This document shows positions 20,629-29,805 of a DNA stretch of 64,000 nt, piece by piece. The notes under the pieces were generated by a model. It was not told where the DNA came from. It was given only the letters and a program-made list of their open reading frames with translations, and did not search any database. The stretch spans positions 62,001 through 126,000 of the forward strand of contig JAPJBO010000631.1 of assembly GCA_030068145.1 (NCBI GenBank), given 5' to 3'. Position 1 is the first letter of the stretch. The number at the start of each line of letters is the position of its first letter. The position numbers and the translations under genes were made by a program. Source of the stretch: Diplonema papillatum (Eukaryota; Euglenozoa; Diplonemea; Diplonemida; Diplonemidae).

Positions 20629-21008
20629 ATTAGTCTTCCAGGCTACTAGATGAGTCAGTCTACCAGGCTAGTCAATCAGGTTTTTAGTCAACTCAGTCTT
20701 CCAGGTTACTAGACAAGTCAGTCTACCAGGCTACTAGTCAAGTCAGTCTATCAGGCTATCAGTCAATTCGGTCTACCAGGCTATTAGTCAACTGAGTCTT
20801 CCAGGCTACTAGACTAGTCAAGTCAGTCCACCAGGCTATTAGTCAAATCAGTCTACAAGCCAACGCAGTCTGCCAGGCTACTAGACTAGTCAAGTCAGTC
20901 CACCAGGCTATTAGTCAAATCAGTCTACAAGCCAACGCAGTCTTCCAGGCTACTAGACTAGTCAAGTCAGTCCACCGGGCTATTAGTCAAACCAGTCTAC
21001 AAGCCAAC
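20629..21008. repeat. CAGTCTACCAGGCTA minisatellite, block 2
   Basis: Same units as block 1. Its first about 160 bases are nearly identical to the beginning of block 3, giving a tandem duplication with a period of 640 bp together with the exon copy. Confidence 0.9.
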
Positions 21009-21268
21009 GCAGGCTTCGCCCACGACTCGCTCACGACACCGGCCTGACCCACCTTGTCTTCCCGGCCGGATTGACGTAGAATACGTCGCCTTCACTGTTC
21101 TCGACCTCGCGCCAACCAGCCAGCAGCCCGCGGTTGTCTGCCGACGGCTCGGCGCCGTAGCGACTGACCAGCGCATCGAGCAGAGCCTCTTCGCTGCCTT
21201 TGTACCAAGCGATCGAAGCGGCCACGGTCAGCAGCTTGTCGGGATCGTACGCTTGGTACAAGGACCGG
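21009..21268 (-). pseudogene. 3'-end copy of the WW gene, with WW domain
   Basis: Identical in length to the end of the real gene: YQAYDPDKLL ... GWREVENSEGDVFYVNPAG then KTRWVRPVS and stop. The frame upstream is lost in the minisatellite. It could be a leftover copy or an alternative 3' exon. Confidence 0.7.
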
Positions 21269-21573
21269 AATTAGTCTTCCAGGCTACTAGATGAGTCAGT
21301 CTACCAGGCTAGTCAATCAGGTTTTTAGTCAACTCAGTCTTCCAGGTTACTAGACAAGTCAGTCTACCAGGCTACTAGTCAAGTCAGTCTATCAGGCTAT
21401 CAGTCAATTCGGTCTACCAGGCTATTAGCCAACTGAGTCTTCCAGGCTACTAGACAAGTCAGTCTCCCAGGCTAGTCAATCAGGCTCTTAGTCAACGCAG
21501 TCTTCCAGGCTACTAGACTAGTCAAGTCAGTCCACCAGGCTATTAGTCAAATCAGTCTACAAGCCAACGCAGG
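21269..21573. repeat. CAGTCTACCAGGCTA minisatellite, block 3
   Basis: Immediately follows the stop of the WW gene on its downstream side (minus-strand sense). Confidence 0.9.
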
Positions 21574-21590
21574 CTTCGCCCACGACTCGC

Positions 21591-22970
21591 TCACGACACC
21601 GGCCTGACCCACCTTGTCTTCCCGGCCGGATTGACGTAGAATACGTCGCCTTCACTGTTCTCGACCTCGCGCCAACCAGCCAGCAGCCCGCGGTTGTCTG
21701 CCGACGGCTCGGCGCCGTAGCGACTGACCAGCGCATCGAGCAGAGCCTCTTCGCTGCCTTTGTACCAAGCGATCGAAGCGGCCACGGTCGGCAGCTTGTC
21801 GGGGTCGTACGCTTGGTACAAGGCCCGGATCCGCCGCGCGTAGTCTGCGGCTTTGGTCGCTCCGGGCGGCGTTTGCGACGACGCCGCCGAACAGCTGCGG
21901 GAGCACAGCTCCTGTGTGGCGGCGGCGGGCGGAAAGCGCACCTGGGACGGGCAGGTCGGGGATCCTGGGTACCGGGATTGGTGGCTCTGGGCAAAAGGGG
22001 GCGTCGCGGGTGACACGGGTTGTGCGATCGTGGGGCTGCCGGTGGTGTGGAAGGGTGCTTCTCTTGAAGCCGCGGGGGATTTCGGCTGTCGGGACATGAA
22101 ATCGCTGGCGGCCAGGGCTGAAGTAGTGCCTGAAGACTTGTGGCCGCTGCCGCAAGGGTTGAAGTAAGGTTCTCTTGCCGCGGCGGGGGATTTCGGCTGC
22201 CGGGATATGAAATCGCTGGCGGCCATGGCTGAAGGAATGCCCGGAGACACGGGGGAGATGGGATGCTTCGCCATGTGGCTGTTGCCGCAAGTGTTGAAGT
22301 AAGGCTCTCTCGACGTGGCCGGGGATTTCGGCTGTCGAGACATGAGGTCACCGGCGGCCATGGCCGGGGGGATGGTGGAAGACACGGGGGAGATGGGGTG
22401 CTTCGGCATGTGGCCATTGCCGGTGTGCAAGTACTGCGCCGCGGGAGATAGGGGGGGCTTCGGATGTCTGGTGGCGGCGTGGGTGCTTGGGGATACGGGC
22501 GAGACGGCATGCGCCTGCTTATACTTGTAGTTGTTGTTGTACCGCGTGAAAGACACGGGGGAGGTGGGTGATTCGGGTTGTTTGGACGTGAGGCCGCTGG
22601 CGGTGGTGTCGTACGCGATGCTCGAAGAAACCGGTGAATTGGGCACAGTGGACTTACTGCGGTAGGAATGGTACGGGCTGCCGAGGCCTCCGTTCGCTTC
22701 CGGGCACAGCGCCCCCCGCGGCTTGCCCCTGGAGCCGCCGCTGGCCGCGAAGCAGCCGGGGACCCCGCCCAGGCTGCTGCCCGGCAGCCGGAACGCTTGC
22801 TGCGCGGGGTTCGCGCCGAGCGGCGCGTCGTCGTCGTCGCACGAGCCGCTGCTGAGGCTGTCTTCCGCGACGCCGTAGCCAGCGCCGCCGATCCCCGTCT
22901 GCAAGTCGCGGAGGCTCAAAAGCGACACTTGGCCCGATCCTCCGTTCCCGGTGGCCAGACGGTAGCCCAT
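21591..22970 (-). CDS. WW-domain protein with proline/serine-rich repeats
   Basis: A single open frame of 459 residues. Residues 1-60 are Gly/Ser-rich. The middle (about 105-350) is built from degenerate repeats of about 50 residues with HPISPVS, SRQPKSPA and REPYFNT, giving many Ser-Pro sites. Residues about 380-425 form a helical block (RIRALYQAYDPDKLPTVA ... LVSRYGAEPS) of a type often seen in protist proteins. The C-terminus is a WW domain: GWREVENSEGDVFYVNPAG with the second Trp and Pro in TRWVRP. WW domains bind proline-rich or phospho-Ser-Pro peptides, so the protein may act as a scaffold, perhaps binding its own repeats; that is inference. The start is the first ATG and is followed by a frame shared with the duplicated copy at 25118. 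The promoter-like module lies 55-130 bases upstream. Confidence 0.8.
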   Translation of the reverse strand: MGYRLATGNGGSGQVSLLSLRDLQTGIGGAGYGVAEDSLSSGSCDDDDAPLGANPAQQAFRLPGSSLGGVPGCFAASGGSRGKPRGALCPEANGGLGSPYHSYRSKSTVPNSPVSSSIAYDTTASGLTSKQPESPTSPVSFTRYNNNYKYKQAHAVSPVSPSTHAATRHPKPPLSPAAQYLHTGNGHMPKHPISPVSSTIPPAMAAGDLMSRQPKSPATSREPYFNTCGNSHMAKHPISPVSPGIPSAMAASDFISRQPKSPAAAREPYFNPCGSGHKSSGTTSALAASDFMSRQPKSPAASREAPFHTTGSPTIAQPVSPATPPFAQSHQSRYPGSPTCPSQVRFPPAAATQELCSRSCSAASSQTPPGATKAADYARRIRALYQAYDPDKLPTVAASIAWYKGSEEALLDALVSRYGAEPSADNRGLLAGWREVENSEGDVFYVNPAGKTRWVRPVS

Positions 22971-23024
22971 TTCGCCGTGTTTTAGTTTGGTCCTGTGTGT
23001 GCAGTGACTAAAGAACCCTTCAAC

Positions 23025-23100
23025 GGGTTTTGAGTTAAGTTCGCTTGAGATTCCGGGGGTTTAGGGTCTCCGTGTGACCGTTGTTAAATGGGTTTTCTGT
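23025..23100 (-). promoter_or_regulatory. Promoter-like module upstream of the WW gene
   Basis: In plus orientation it reads TTGAGTTAAGTTCGCTTGAG, ATTCCGGGGGTTTAGGGTCT and CCGTGTGACCG. Modules of this kind recur at about 3305, 6700, 13858, 16615, 25175, 55125, 59060, 59325-59520 (three in tandem), 61255 and 61430. Four of them lie 40-130 bases upstream of minus-strand starts (3246, 22970, 25118, 61209) in the same orientation. A regulatory role is inferred; it may equally be part of dispersed repeat L. Confidence 0.45.
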
Positions 23101-23104
23101 GTCA

Positions 23105-23155
23105 TGATACAAATACGCGTGAAATACTGCAATGTTATATTCACGCGTCCATGAC
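23105..23155. promoter_or_regulatory. ACGCGTGAA inverted repeat upstream of the WW gene
   Basis: ACGCGTGAAATA and TATTCACGCGT form an imperfect palindrome with a short loop. It is conserved in the duplicated copy at 25262-25297. ACGCGT words are known cell-cycle control sites in some eukaryotes, but no such role is shown here. Confidence 0.35.
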
Positions 23156-23286
23156 AAATCCTTCGAGATTTATATTGGAGTGGAATAAAAGTTTGTAATT
23201 CACCGTTTTCTGTGGACCCCGAGTTTTGTGTGGTATCACACGAGCGCTGGAGCAAGAGCAGTATAGCATGCGGCAGTTCAGCCCAG

Positions 23287-24955
23287 CTAGACTGCTGCCA
23301 GGCAGCCGGAACGCTTGCTGCCAGGCAGCCGGAACGCTTGCTGCCAGGCAGCCGGAACGTTTACTGCCAGGCAGCCGGAACGTTTGCTGCCAGGCAGCCG
23401 GAACGTTTGCTGCCAGGCAGCCGGAACGTTTGCTGCCAGGCAGCCGGAACGTTTGCTGCCAGGCAGCCGGAACGTTTGCTGCCAGGCAGCCGGAACGTTT
23501 GCTGCCAGGCAGCCGGAACGTTTGCTGCCAGGCAGCCGGAACGCTTGCTGCCAGGCAGCCGGAACGTTTGCTGCCAGGCAGCCGGAACGTTTGCTGCCAG
23601 GCAGCCGGAACGTTTGCTGCCAGGCAGCCGGAACGTTTGCTGCCAGGCAGCCGGAACGTTTGCTGCCAGGCAGCCGGAACGTTTGCTGCCAGGCAGCCGG
23701 AACGCTTGCTGCCAGGCAGCCGGAACGTTTGCTGCCAGGCAGCCGGAACGTTTGCTGCCAGGCAGCCGGAACGTTTGCTGCCAGGCAGCCGGAACGTTTG
23801 CTGCCAGGCAGCCGGAACGTTTGCTGCCAGGCAGCCGGAACGTTTGCTGCCAGGCAGCCGGAACGTTTGCTGCCAGGCAGCCGGAACGTTTGCTGCCAGG
23901 CAGCCGGAACGTTTGCTGCCAGGCAGCCGGAACGTTTGCTGCCAGGCAGCCGGAACGTTTGCTGCCAGGCAGCCGGAACGTTTGCTGCCAGGCAGCCGGA
24001 ACGTTTGCTGCCAGGCAGCCGGAACGTTTGCTGCCAGGCAGCCGGAACGTTTGCTGCCAGGCAGCCGGAACGTTTGCTGCCAGGCAGCCGGAACGTTTGC
24101 TGCCAGGCAGCCGGAACGTTTGCTGCCAGGCAGCCGGAACGTTTGCTGCCAGGCAGCCGGAACGTTTGCTGCCAGGCAGCCGGAACGTTTGCTGCCAGGC
24201 AGCCGGAACGCTTGCTGCCAGGCAGCCGGAACGTTTGCTGCCAGGCAGCCGGAACGTTTGCTGCCAGGCAGCCGGAACGTTTGCTGCCAGGCAGCCGGAA
24301 CGTTTGCTGCCAGGCAGCCGGAACGTTTGCTGCCAGGCAGCCGGAACGTTTGCTGCCAGGCAGCCGGAACGTTTGCTGCCAGGCAGCCGGAACGTTTGCT
24401 GCCAGGCAGCCGGAACGTTTGCTGCCAGGCAGCCGGAACGTTTGCTGCCAGGCAGCCGGAACGCTTGCTGCCAGGCAGCCGGAACGTTTGCTGCCAGGCA
24501 GCCGGAACGTTTGCTGCCAGGCAGCCGGAACGTTTGCTGCCAGGCAGCCGGAACGTTTGCTGCCAGGCAGCCGGAACGTTTGCTGCCAGGCAGCCGGAAC
24601 GTTTGCTGCCAGGCAGCCGGAACGTTTGCTGCCAGGCAGCCGGAACGTTTGCTGCCAGGCAGCCGGAACGTTTGCTGCCAGGCAGCCGGAACGTTTGCTG
24701 CCAGGCAGCCGGAACGTTTGCTGCCAGGCAGCCGGAACGTTTGCTGCCAGGCAGCCGGAACGCTTGCTGCCAGGCAGCCGGAACGTTTGCTGCCAGGCAG
24801 CCGGAACGTTTGCTGCCAGGCAGCCGGAACGCTTGCTGCCAGGCAGCCGGAACGTTTGCTGCCAGGCAGCCGGAACGCTTGCTGCCAGGCAGCCGGAACG
24901 TTTGCTGCCAGGCAGCCGGAACGTTTGCTGCCAGGCAGCCGGAACGCTTGCTGCG
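23287..24955. repeat. 23-bp minisatellite, about 72 copies
   Basis: The unit is GCTGCCAGGCAGCCGGAACG followed by TTT (CTT in scattered units). CTGCCAGGCAG is a perfect short palindrome. Three units (69 bp) bring every reading frame back into phase, and at least five of the six frames contain no stop, so giant ORFs of 560-635 codons appear on both strands. Two more units lie beyond the duplicated promoter at 25309-25353. Confidence 0.98.
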
Positions 24956-25118
24956 CGGGGTTCGCGCCGAGCGGCGCGTCGTCGTCGCACGAGCCGCTGC
25001 TGAGGCTGTCTTCCGCGACGCCGTAGCCGGCGCCGCCGATCCCCGTCTGCAAGTCGCAGAGGCTCAAAAGCGACACTTGGCCCGACCCTCCGTTCCCGGT
25101 GGCCAGACGGTAGCCCAT
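23361..25118 (-). CDS. Chimeric ORF: WW-gene N-terminus fused to the 23-bp array
   Basis: The first about 60 residues are almost the same as those of the WW protein (MGYRLATGNGGSGQVSLLSL to LGANPAQQAFRLPGS, with one Asp fewer). The rest, over 500 residues, is a translation of the minisatellite with a 23-residue period (FRLPGSKRSGCLAANVPAAW then QQT). It has its own copy of the upstream region. It could be expressed as a new repeat protein, or be a by-product of duplication. No WW domain or other known domain remains. Expression is unknown. Confidence 0.35.
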   Translation of the reverse strand: MGYRLATGNGGSGQVSLLSLCDLQTGIGGAGYGVAEDSLSSGSCDDDAPLGANPAQQAFRLPGSKRSGCLAANVPAAWQQAFRLPGSKRSGCLAASVPAAWQQTFRLPGSKRSGCLAASVPAAWQQTFRLPGSKRSGCLAANVPAAWQQTFRLPGSKRSGCLAANVPAAWQQTFRLPGSKRSGCLAANVPAAWQQTFRLPGSKRSGCLAANVPAAWQQAFRLPGSKRSGCLAANVPAAWQQTFRLPGSKRSGCLAANVPAAWQQTFRLPGSKRSGCLAANVPAAWQQTFRLPGSKRSGCLAASVPAAWQQTFRLPGSKRSGCLAANVPAAWQQTFRLPGSKRSGCLAANVPAAWQQTFRLPGSKRSGCLAANVPAAWQQTFRLPGSKRSGCLAANVPAAWQQTFRLPGSKRSGCLAANVPAAWQQTFRLPGSKRSGCLAANVPAAWQQTFRLPGSKRSGCLAANVPAAWQQAFRLPGSKRSGCLAANVPAAWQQTFRLPGSKRSGCLAANVPAAWQQTFRLPGSKRSGCLAANVPAAWQQTFRLPGSKRSGCLAANVPAAWQQTFRLPGSKRSGCLAANVPAAWQ

Positions 25119-25308
25119 TTCGCCGTGTTTTAGTTCGGTCCTGTGTGGGCAGTGACTAGAGAACCCTTCAACGGGTTTTGAGTTAAAGTTCGCTTGAGAT
25201 TCCGGGGGTTTAGGGTCTCCGAGTGACCGTTGTTAAATGGTTTTTTGTGTCATGATACAAATACGCGTGAAATACTGCAATGTTATATTCACGCGTCCAT
25301 GACAAATC
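24935..25308 (-). other. Duplicated 5' segment of the WW gene
   Basis: A near-identical copy of 22780-23165, including coding start, promoter-like module and ACGCGTGAA palindrome. The 23-bp array begins exactly where the duplicated coding sequence passes its seed word. Confidence 0.9.
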
Positions 25309-25353
25309 CGAACGTTTGCTGCCAGGCAGCCGGAACGTTTGCTGCCAGGCAGC

Positions 25354-26060
25354 CTGGGGTTACCACCGGGCAACTGCCGCAGCAGCCGCAGATACGTCCT
25401 TCGCCCTTGGCTCACGTTCGGGTGGTGTCGCTGCTCCTACCCAGTGTGTTCCTGGTTGTTGCCCTAAATTTGTTGCCTGAGCGACGCACTATGTACACTC
25501 CGTGGCTACGTTACAGCAGATGGAACGCGTTTATTGCGCCGCCGCGGGGGCGGCCTACGAGTGGGTATCGTTGTGGCCCGGCCGGTGCCATCGTCGGCTG
25601 ACTCCTCGCTCGCTTCGCGTTTGCGTCGGTTCGCGCGCCGGGTGGACGCAACCGGGGACTGCGTTGCATTGGGCGGCGGGGATGCTGGCCCGGAGTTGCT
25701 GCGGCGGTAGAGTGCGCCGGCGCCGCCGCACTGGGGGGGAAATCTTAGTTGTAGTAGCCCGGGGGGGGTGCGTGGCCAGGGGTAGGTTACCTGTTCCGGG
25801 TCCCTATTCGTTTCATGGACCTCACAGGGCGACTGCCGTATCCACCGCGATAGGGTGTGCACATGATGCACCTGGTTGCGCAGAAAGACTCTGGCAGCGT
25901 ATATGATGCTGTTGAGGGCATTATACGCCCCAGATGCAACAGTCAGTGTGGTGCACATCCTATTGTGATGGCAATTGTCATCGGCGGCGATCAGAAGAAA
26001 AGAACGAGAGAGAGAATGGACCCGACGGAGGCAGTGTGAAGCGTTACATTCGCATGGTTT
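25354..26060. other. Stretch without a supported gene
   Basis: G/C-rich with long frames in several registers but no recognisable domain. A motif GGGGGAAATCTTAGTT (25735-25750) also occurs at 28860 and, altered, at 46862. Confidence 0.4.
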
Positions 26061-26068
26061 CCCCTGTT

Positions 26069-26958
26069 CAGGGGTGTATGGGGTCCCGGGGGGTTCTGGA
26101 GGTTTTTCCTGACCGGGGGTCCCGGGTTTTTTCTAACTTTCGTACAGGGCAAAAACTGTGACAAAAGGCCTGTTTACCACCCATTTGGGGTCTGTAAGTC
26201 TCCGGAATGGCTTATTGGCAACTTCTATCTCATCTGCAGGCGCAAGGCCCCAACAGCATGATTTCAAGGGAAAGTGCATCCTCTAAGGCCGCATCCTGGA
26301 AGTCGGCATCGTCCAGGCATTTGGAACGTAGCCGTAGACTACCTCGGGAGTACGTTGGACCGCAACGCGAGCAGTACAGTGTAACATAGAGGTGGCCTGT
26401 GGCTAAGTTCCACATGCCTTTGTCAGGCTCGTGTGTCTGGGGACAGAGGGGGCTGATACCTTCGTAGTTGTGTGTCCTGGTAGGACACATGGTGAATTGA
26501 CCACAGGGCGCAGAAAAGTGAGGAGCCATGCAGGAGGAGATTCGTGTTTCATCTCGCATGAGCTCCAGAATGTTGTCAAGCTGACCTGCACATAGTGGCA
26601 ATCCGTTGTCACGAGCAGCTGCGGCACCGCAAGAACACATCCTAGGATGTGTGACCAGTTACCTCCAAAAGTTGCCTTCTTGTTGTTCGGGTTACACTCG
26701 AAAGACAGAAGAAACTCGACACACTTGCTGGGATGCGCACTATGTTGATTTGTCATTCGCTTTTGACTGTGGCTGGTTCCTGTGAGTACACAGGTGCAGA
26801 TGCCAGTCTCCTTCACAGGCCAACCTCTTCGACTACACACAACCCAAACCTAGAAATATAGTGCATGTACAGTGAAAGTTATGAAGAAATCCCTGTATGA
26901 AAGTTAGGAAAAGAGTTGCGTTTTCAAAAACCCGGGTCCCTGGTTACATACACCCCTG
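26069..26958. mobile_element. hAT-like element of 890 bp with perfect 8-bp TSD
   Basis: Starts CAGGGGTGTATG and ends CATACACCCCTG. The 8-bp repeat CCCCTGTT flanks it exactly (26061-26068 and 26959-26966). The TIR region extends inward as an imperfect repeat (CCCGGGTTTTT, CTAACTTTC, ATACAGGG). A truncated copy of the right arm lies at 35550-35672. The element is too short for a full transposase. Confidence 0.85.
26230..26840 (-). other. Cysteine-rich coding remnant inside the 26-kb hAT-like element
   Basis: Two overlapping minus-strand frames. One (26230-26640) carries MCPTRTHNYEG ... LCPQTH ... YCSRCGPTYSRG, a layout that could bind zinc. The other (26403-26840) has CNPNNKKATFGGNWSHILGC. They may be parts of one transposon-encoded protein broken by a frame change or joined by splicing. 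No family recognised. Confidence 0.3.
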
Positions 26959-27007
26959 CCCCTGTTCCTGTAGTTTTTTTTTTTTTTTTTCGTTCTCGTT
27001 TCAAAAG

Positions 27008-28205
27008 GGGGGGGGGGTCAAAAGTTCTTTTTTTGCGTCAAAATGGTGACATTTTCAGCCCGTAGACTTAACGGCAGTTTAAGGCTAAAAAAACATGCAA
27101 CCCGCCTCAGAAATGCCCGGAAACGTGTTTTTGGGGGAAGTTTCATGGAAAATGGCCCAGGGGGGGGTGTATTAGTTGATGGTTTTAGGGTGGACACCGT
27201 TTGGTACCGGCTACCTGCCTGTGTGTGTGCTTCACTGTTCATACCATGCAAAGATGAGACTACAATCACGTACAGGCAGCCACAAATGGAAGCAACAAAA
27301 GGGCGAACGACACCCAGGAGGAAGGCAGCTATGAACGTTGCTCGTCTGGATGGTTAACAACGTCCCAAAAGGTTCTCTGGGTCTTGCGCAAGCTGAGGTG
27401 TTGTTGACACCGCAGGCAGCAGCTCTTCCCCGAACTTCTGCTAGAGCGATATTCACAAAGTTCGATGTCTTTCCGAGATGCTCTCATCCGTAGTGGGATT
27501 TTCCAGATTCCAACGTTTTTGTTGAAGGGATGCACGCGACAGTGTCTTTTATTCAAGTTCGCCTTTCGTACACCACCCCGAAAGGGTCGCATTGCACACG
27601 CACGGAAGACAATACTGGTCACCGGGGTGTATCTCTGGTACCTAACCCCAACGCACGTTGAGCTTGAACAAAAATAGAAAACTGGACTTGAACGAAAAGG
27701 TTCGGCGGTGGATTTATAGGACTGCCACGACATAGCAGCTCAGGGCAGGGTATCTGCAGCTTGCGGTAGCACGCTACACGACACAGGCCACTACGAAAGC
27801 TGGCGCTGACGTCAAGGACTCGAGGGGGCGGCACGTTACGAAGCCGTACCTCATTGAGTCGCTTGTCGATGCCTCCTACGAAGCCCCACCATCCCCAACT
27901 CTCAGGAAAGTCTTTTGAGTAAAAATACATAGGTTTGGGCAGTGTTGTTTTCCTTCTTCGGTTCATGCTGTCACTATTTTTGGGGTTGTCACCTAAAAAG
28001 AAGAACACCGGTACCAAACGGTGTCCACCCTGAGTCCAAAAAATGGGCACTCGTAAAAAGGCCTTTTCGGGGCACTTCAGCAGCCAAAAAGCATGTTTTA
28101 GGCATTTCTATACGGTTCTGGGGTGGTTTACCAAATTTTATTGCCTTTTAGGAGCCCCTATGTGGTTCCCAAAAAAATGACCTATTTTGACAGCTTTTGA
28201 CCCCC
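27008..28205. mobile_element. Long-TIR element, about 1.2 kb, with poly-G ends
   Basis: Ends are GGGGGGGTCAAAAG and its inverse CTTTTGACCCCCCC. Inside, GGTGGACACCGTTTGGTACC (27190-27211) is matched by GGTACCAAACGGTGTCCACC (28011-28030), so each arm is about 200 bp. The middle carries short frames (minus 27329-27733, Cys-rich SGKSCCLRCQQHLSLRK) without a recognised family. Confidence 0.6.
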
Positions 28206-28861
28206 CCCTAGGGCTATGTTGGCAAGTAAACGCGTTTCCATCCGTTTTTTCCAAAACATGGAAACGGAAACGGAAACGGAAACGGAAACGGAAACGGCTC
28301 CTTGCTTTAGCAGGCTACCTGCAAACCACGCTAACACCACCAGGGAATACTACACGGTGAGGTCCAGCCCCAGAAGTTGGAGTTAAAGAGGGTGCCCGAG
28401 TCACACCCGAAAAGCGGGTGTGACACCCGCTTTTTAACTCCAGCTTTAACTCCAGCTTCTGAGGCTGCTCACATCCCGCAGCAGCCCGGACAGGGTGTGT
28501 CAACTTGCAGCCAAAACCGAAAAGACTGTCGCGCATACGAAGCTTGTCGAGAAAATTAACAGGGAGGTCACCAGGCCCAATTCTCTGAGTGCTTGGTTGC
28601 CACCACTACGAAGGACCGCGCAGTTCGGGACTACTTCGGAGACAGCACCGTTAGCACAGATAAATTTGCTTTGCTGGCCCGTTGGGAAATACCCCTAATT
28701 TTTTTTTTCCCCCGCCCATCCGGGGTGTGGTCACCTTACACACAGCAATCTGCAGCAGCCGTTTCCCAAATAAGGAAACGCCGTTTCCTTGAAAGTATGG
28801 AAACGGAAACGGAAACGGAAACGGGAAACGTTTCCGTTTACTTGCCATCATAGCCCTAGGG
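28206..28861. mobile_element. TIR element of about 655 bp with GGAAAC hexamer arrays
   Basis: Left end CCCTAGGGCTATG, GGCAAGTAAACG; right end the inverse. Each arm carries a (GGAAAC)n tract (28258-28297 and 28799-28830). The inside includes a 17-bp hairpin-like pair around GTGTGACACCCGC / GCGGGTGTGAC. No ORF recognised. Confidence 0.65.
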
Positions 28862-28876
28862 GGGAAAATCTTAGTT

Positions 28877-29040
28877 GGGGGGGGTCGAATAATAACAGTT
28901 ATTTGACACACGTCTGGTTGTCTAAAGACACTACCACTATTTGATCCTGCTACTGTTCGGCTACCCGGAACTTTTTTATTATTCGGCAAACCGAATAAGA
29001 ACACAGTGTTATTAGCGTTATTTATTATTCGACCCCCCCC
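28877..29040. mobile_element. MITE E, 164 bp, poly-G/poly-C ends
   Basis: GGGGGGTCGAATAATAAC at the left, GTTATTTATTATTCGACCCC at the right. A second copy at 29541-29805 is interrupted by another MITE. Confidence 0.8.
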
Positions 29041-29149
29041 TTTCCTTGTAGGAGGGACAAGAGACGCGAAGGAATATTATATGAGGCGATGCCAAACTGC
29101 TGCTGGATAGAGTGCAGGCTTTTTCAACAGGACTGGCTGCTGACAGTAG

Positions 29150-29540
29150 AGCACCGTGGCTCCGCCGCTGGTCAGTGGAGCATCTAGTTTTTCAGCTGAG
29201 TGTGAGCTTGTTAACAGTAGTAGGGATTAGCTGCTAGCTTCTGGTCTCATCGCACTCGGTCTCGGCTTAAATATTCGGTCGGGCAATCGAGTTCGCCACG
29301 CCATCCGAAGTAATCATCATCGGAAAGGGAAGGAAAGAGAGAAGTCAGACAGACCCCTGACAACTCGCTCACTGCAGCGAGTGGGATAGTGTGCCTGTTG
29401 GCCATGTCGATGGGCCAACCAGGCGAGATCGCAGGCCATCCACCTAGAATTAGTTAGAAGACCCGCCTCAACCCTCCTGTTGTAGGCTCGGGTCCTGTCA
29501 TGTGCTTTGCTCCAGTTCTACCGTACACTGAAGTAGCAAA
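29150..29540 (-). repeat. Dispersed repeat K, uninterrupted copy
   Basis: In inverse it matches 33960-35060 with blocks GATCTCGCCTGGTTGGCCCA, CAACAGGCACACT, CTTTCCGATGA, GAGACCGAGTGCGATGAG, CAGAAGCTAGC and GGAGCAAAGC. No coding region recognised. Confidence 0.75.
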
Positions 29541-29805
29541 GGGGGGGGGGTCGAATAATAACAGTTATTTGACACACGTCTGGTTGTCTAAAAACACTAC
29601 CACTACTTGATCCTGCTACCCGGAACTTTTTTGTGTTAACAATGCATTGTTGGTACTAAAAATTAGTAGTTGGCAGCGTACTAAAAGCAACTCACCAAAT
29701 CAGGTGAAAAGCCGCTAGTGCGCACAAACAAACGGAAGCGCCATACTAATTTTTAAGTATTCGACAAATCGAGTAATAGCACAGGTGTTGTTATTCGACC
29801 CCCCC
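29541..29805. mobile_element. MITE E, second copy, with nested MITE M
   Basis: Same poly-G TIRs as 28877-29040. Interrupted after GGAACTTTTTT by a 124-bp insertion (29632-29755) that is MITE M, also found at 19780-19907. The copy at 28877-29040 shows the uninterrupted site. Confidence 0.85.

Larger units (their letters stand above)
22780..23165 (-). other. Source segment of the 5' duplication (start region and upstream DNA of the WW gene)
   Basis: This stretch, covering codons 1 to about 63 and about 195 upstream bases, is present again at 24935-25308 with few differences. It contains the coding word CCCGGCAGCCGGAACGCTTG, the apparent seed of the 23-bp array. Confidence 0.85.

Noticed and set aside
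23212-25133. Plus-strand ORFs of 562-635 codons
   Set aside because: They are translations of the 23-bp minisatellite, which lacks stops in several frames; only the minus frame that shares the WW-gene start deserves mention.
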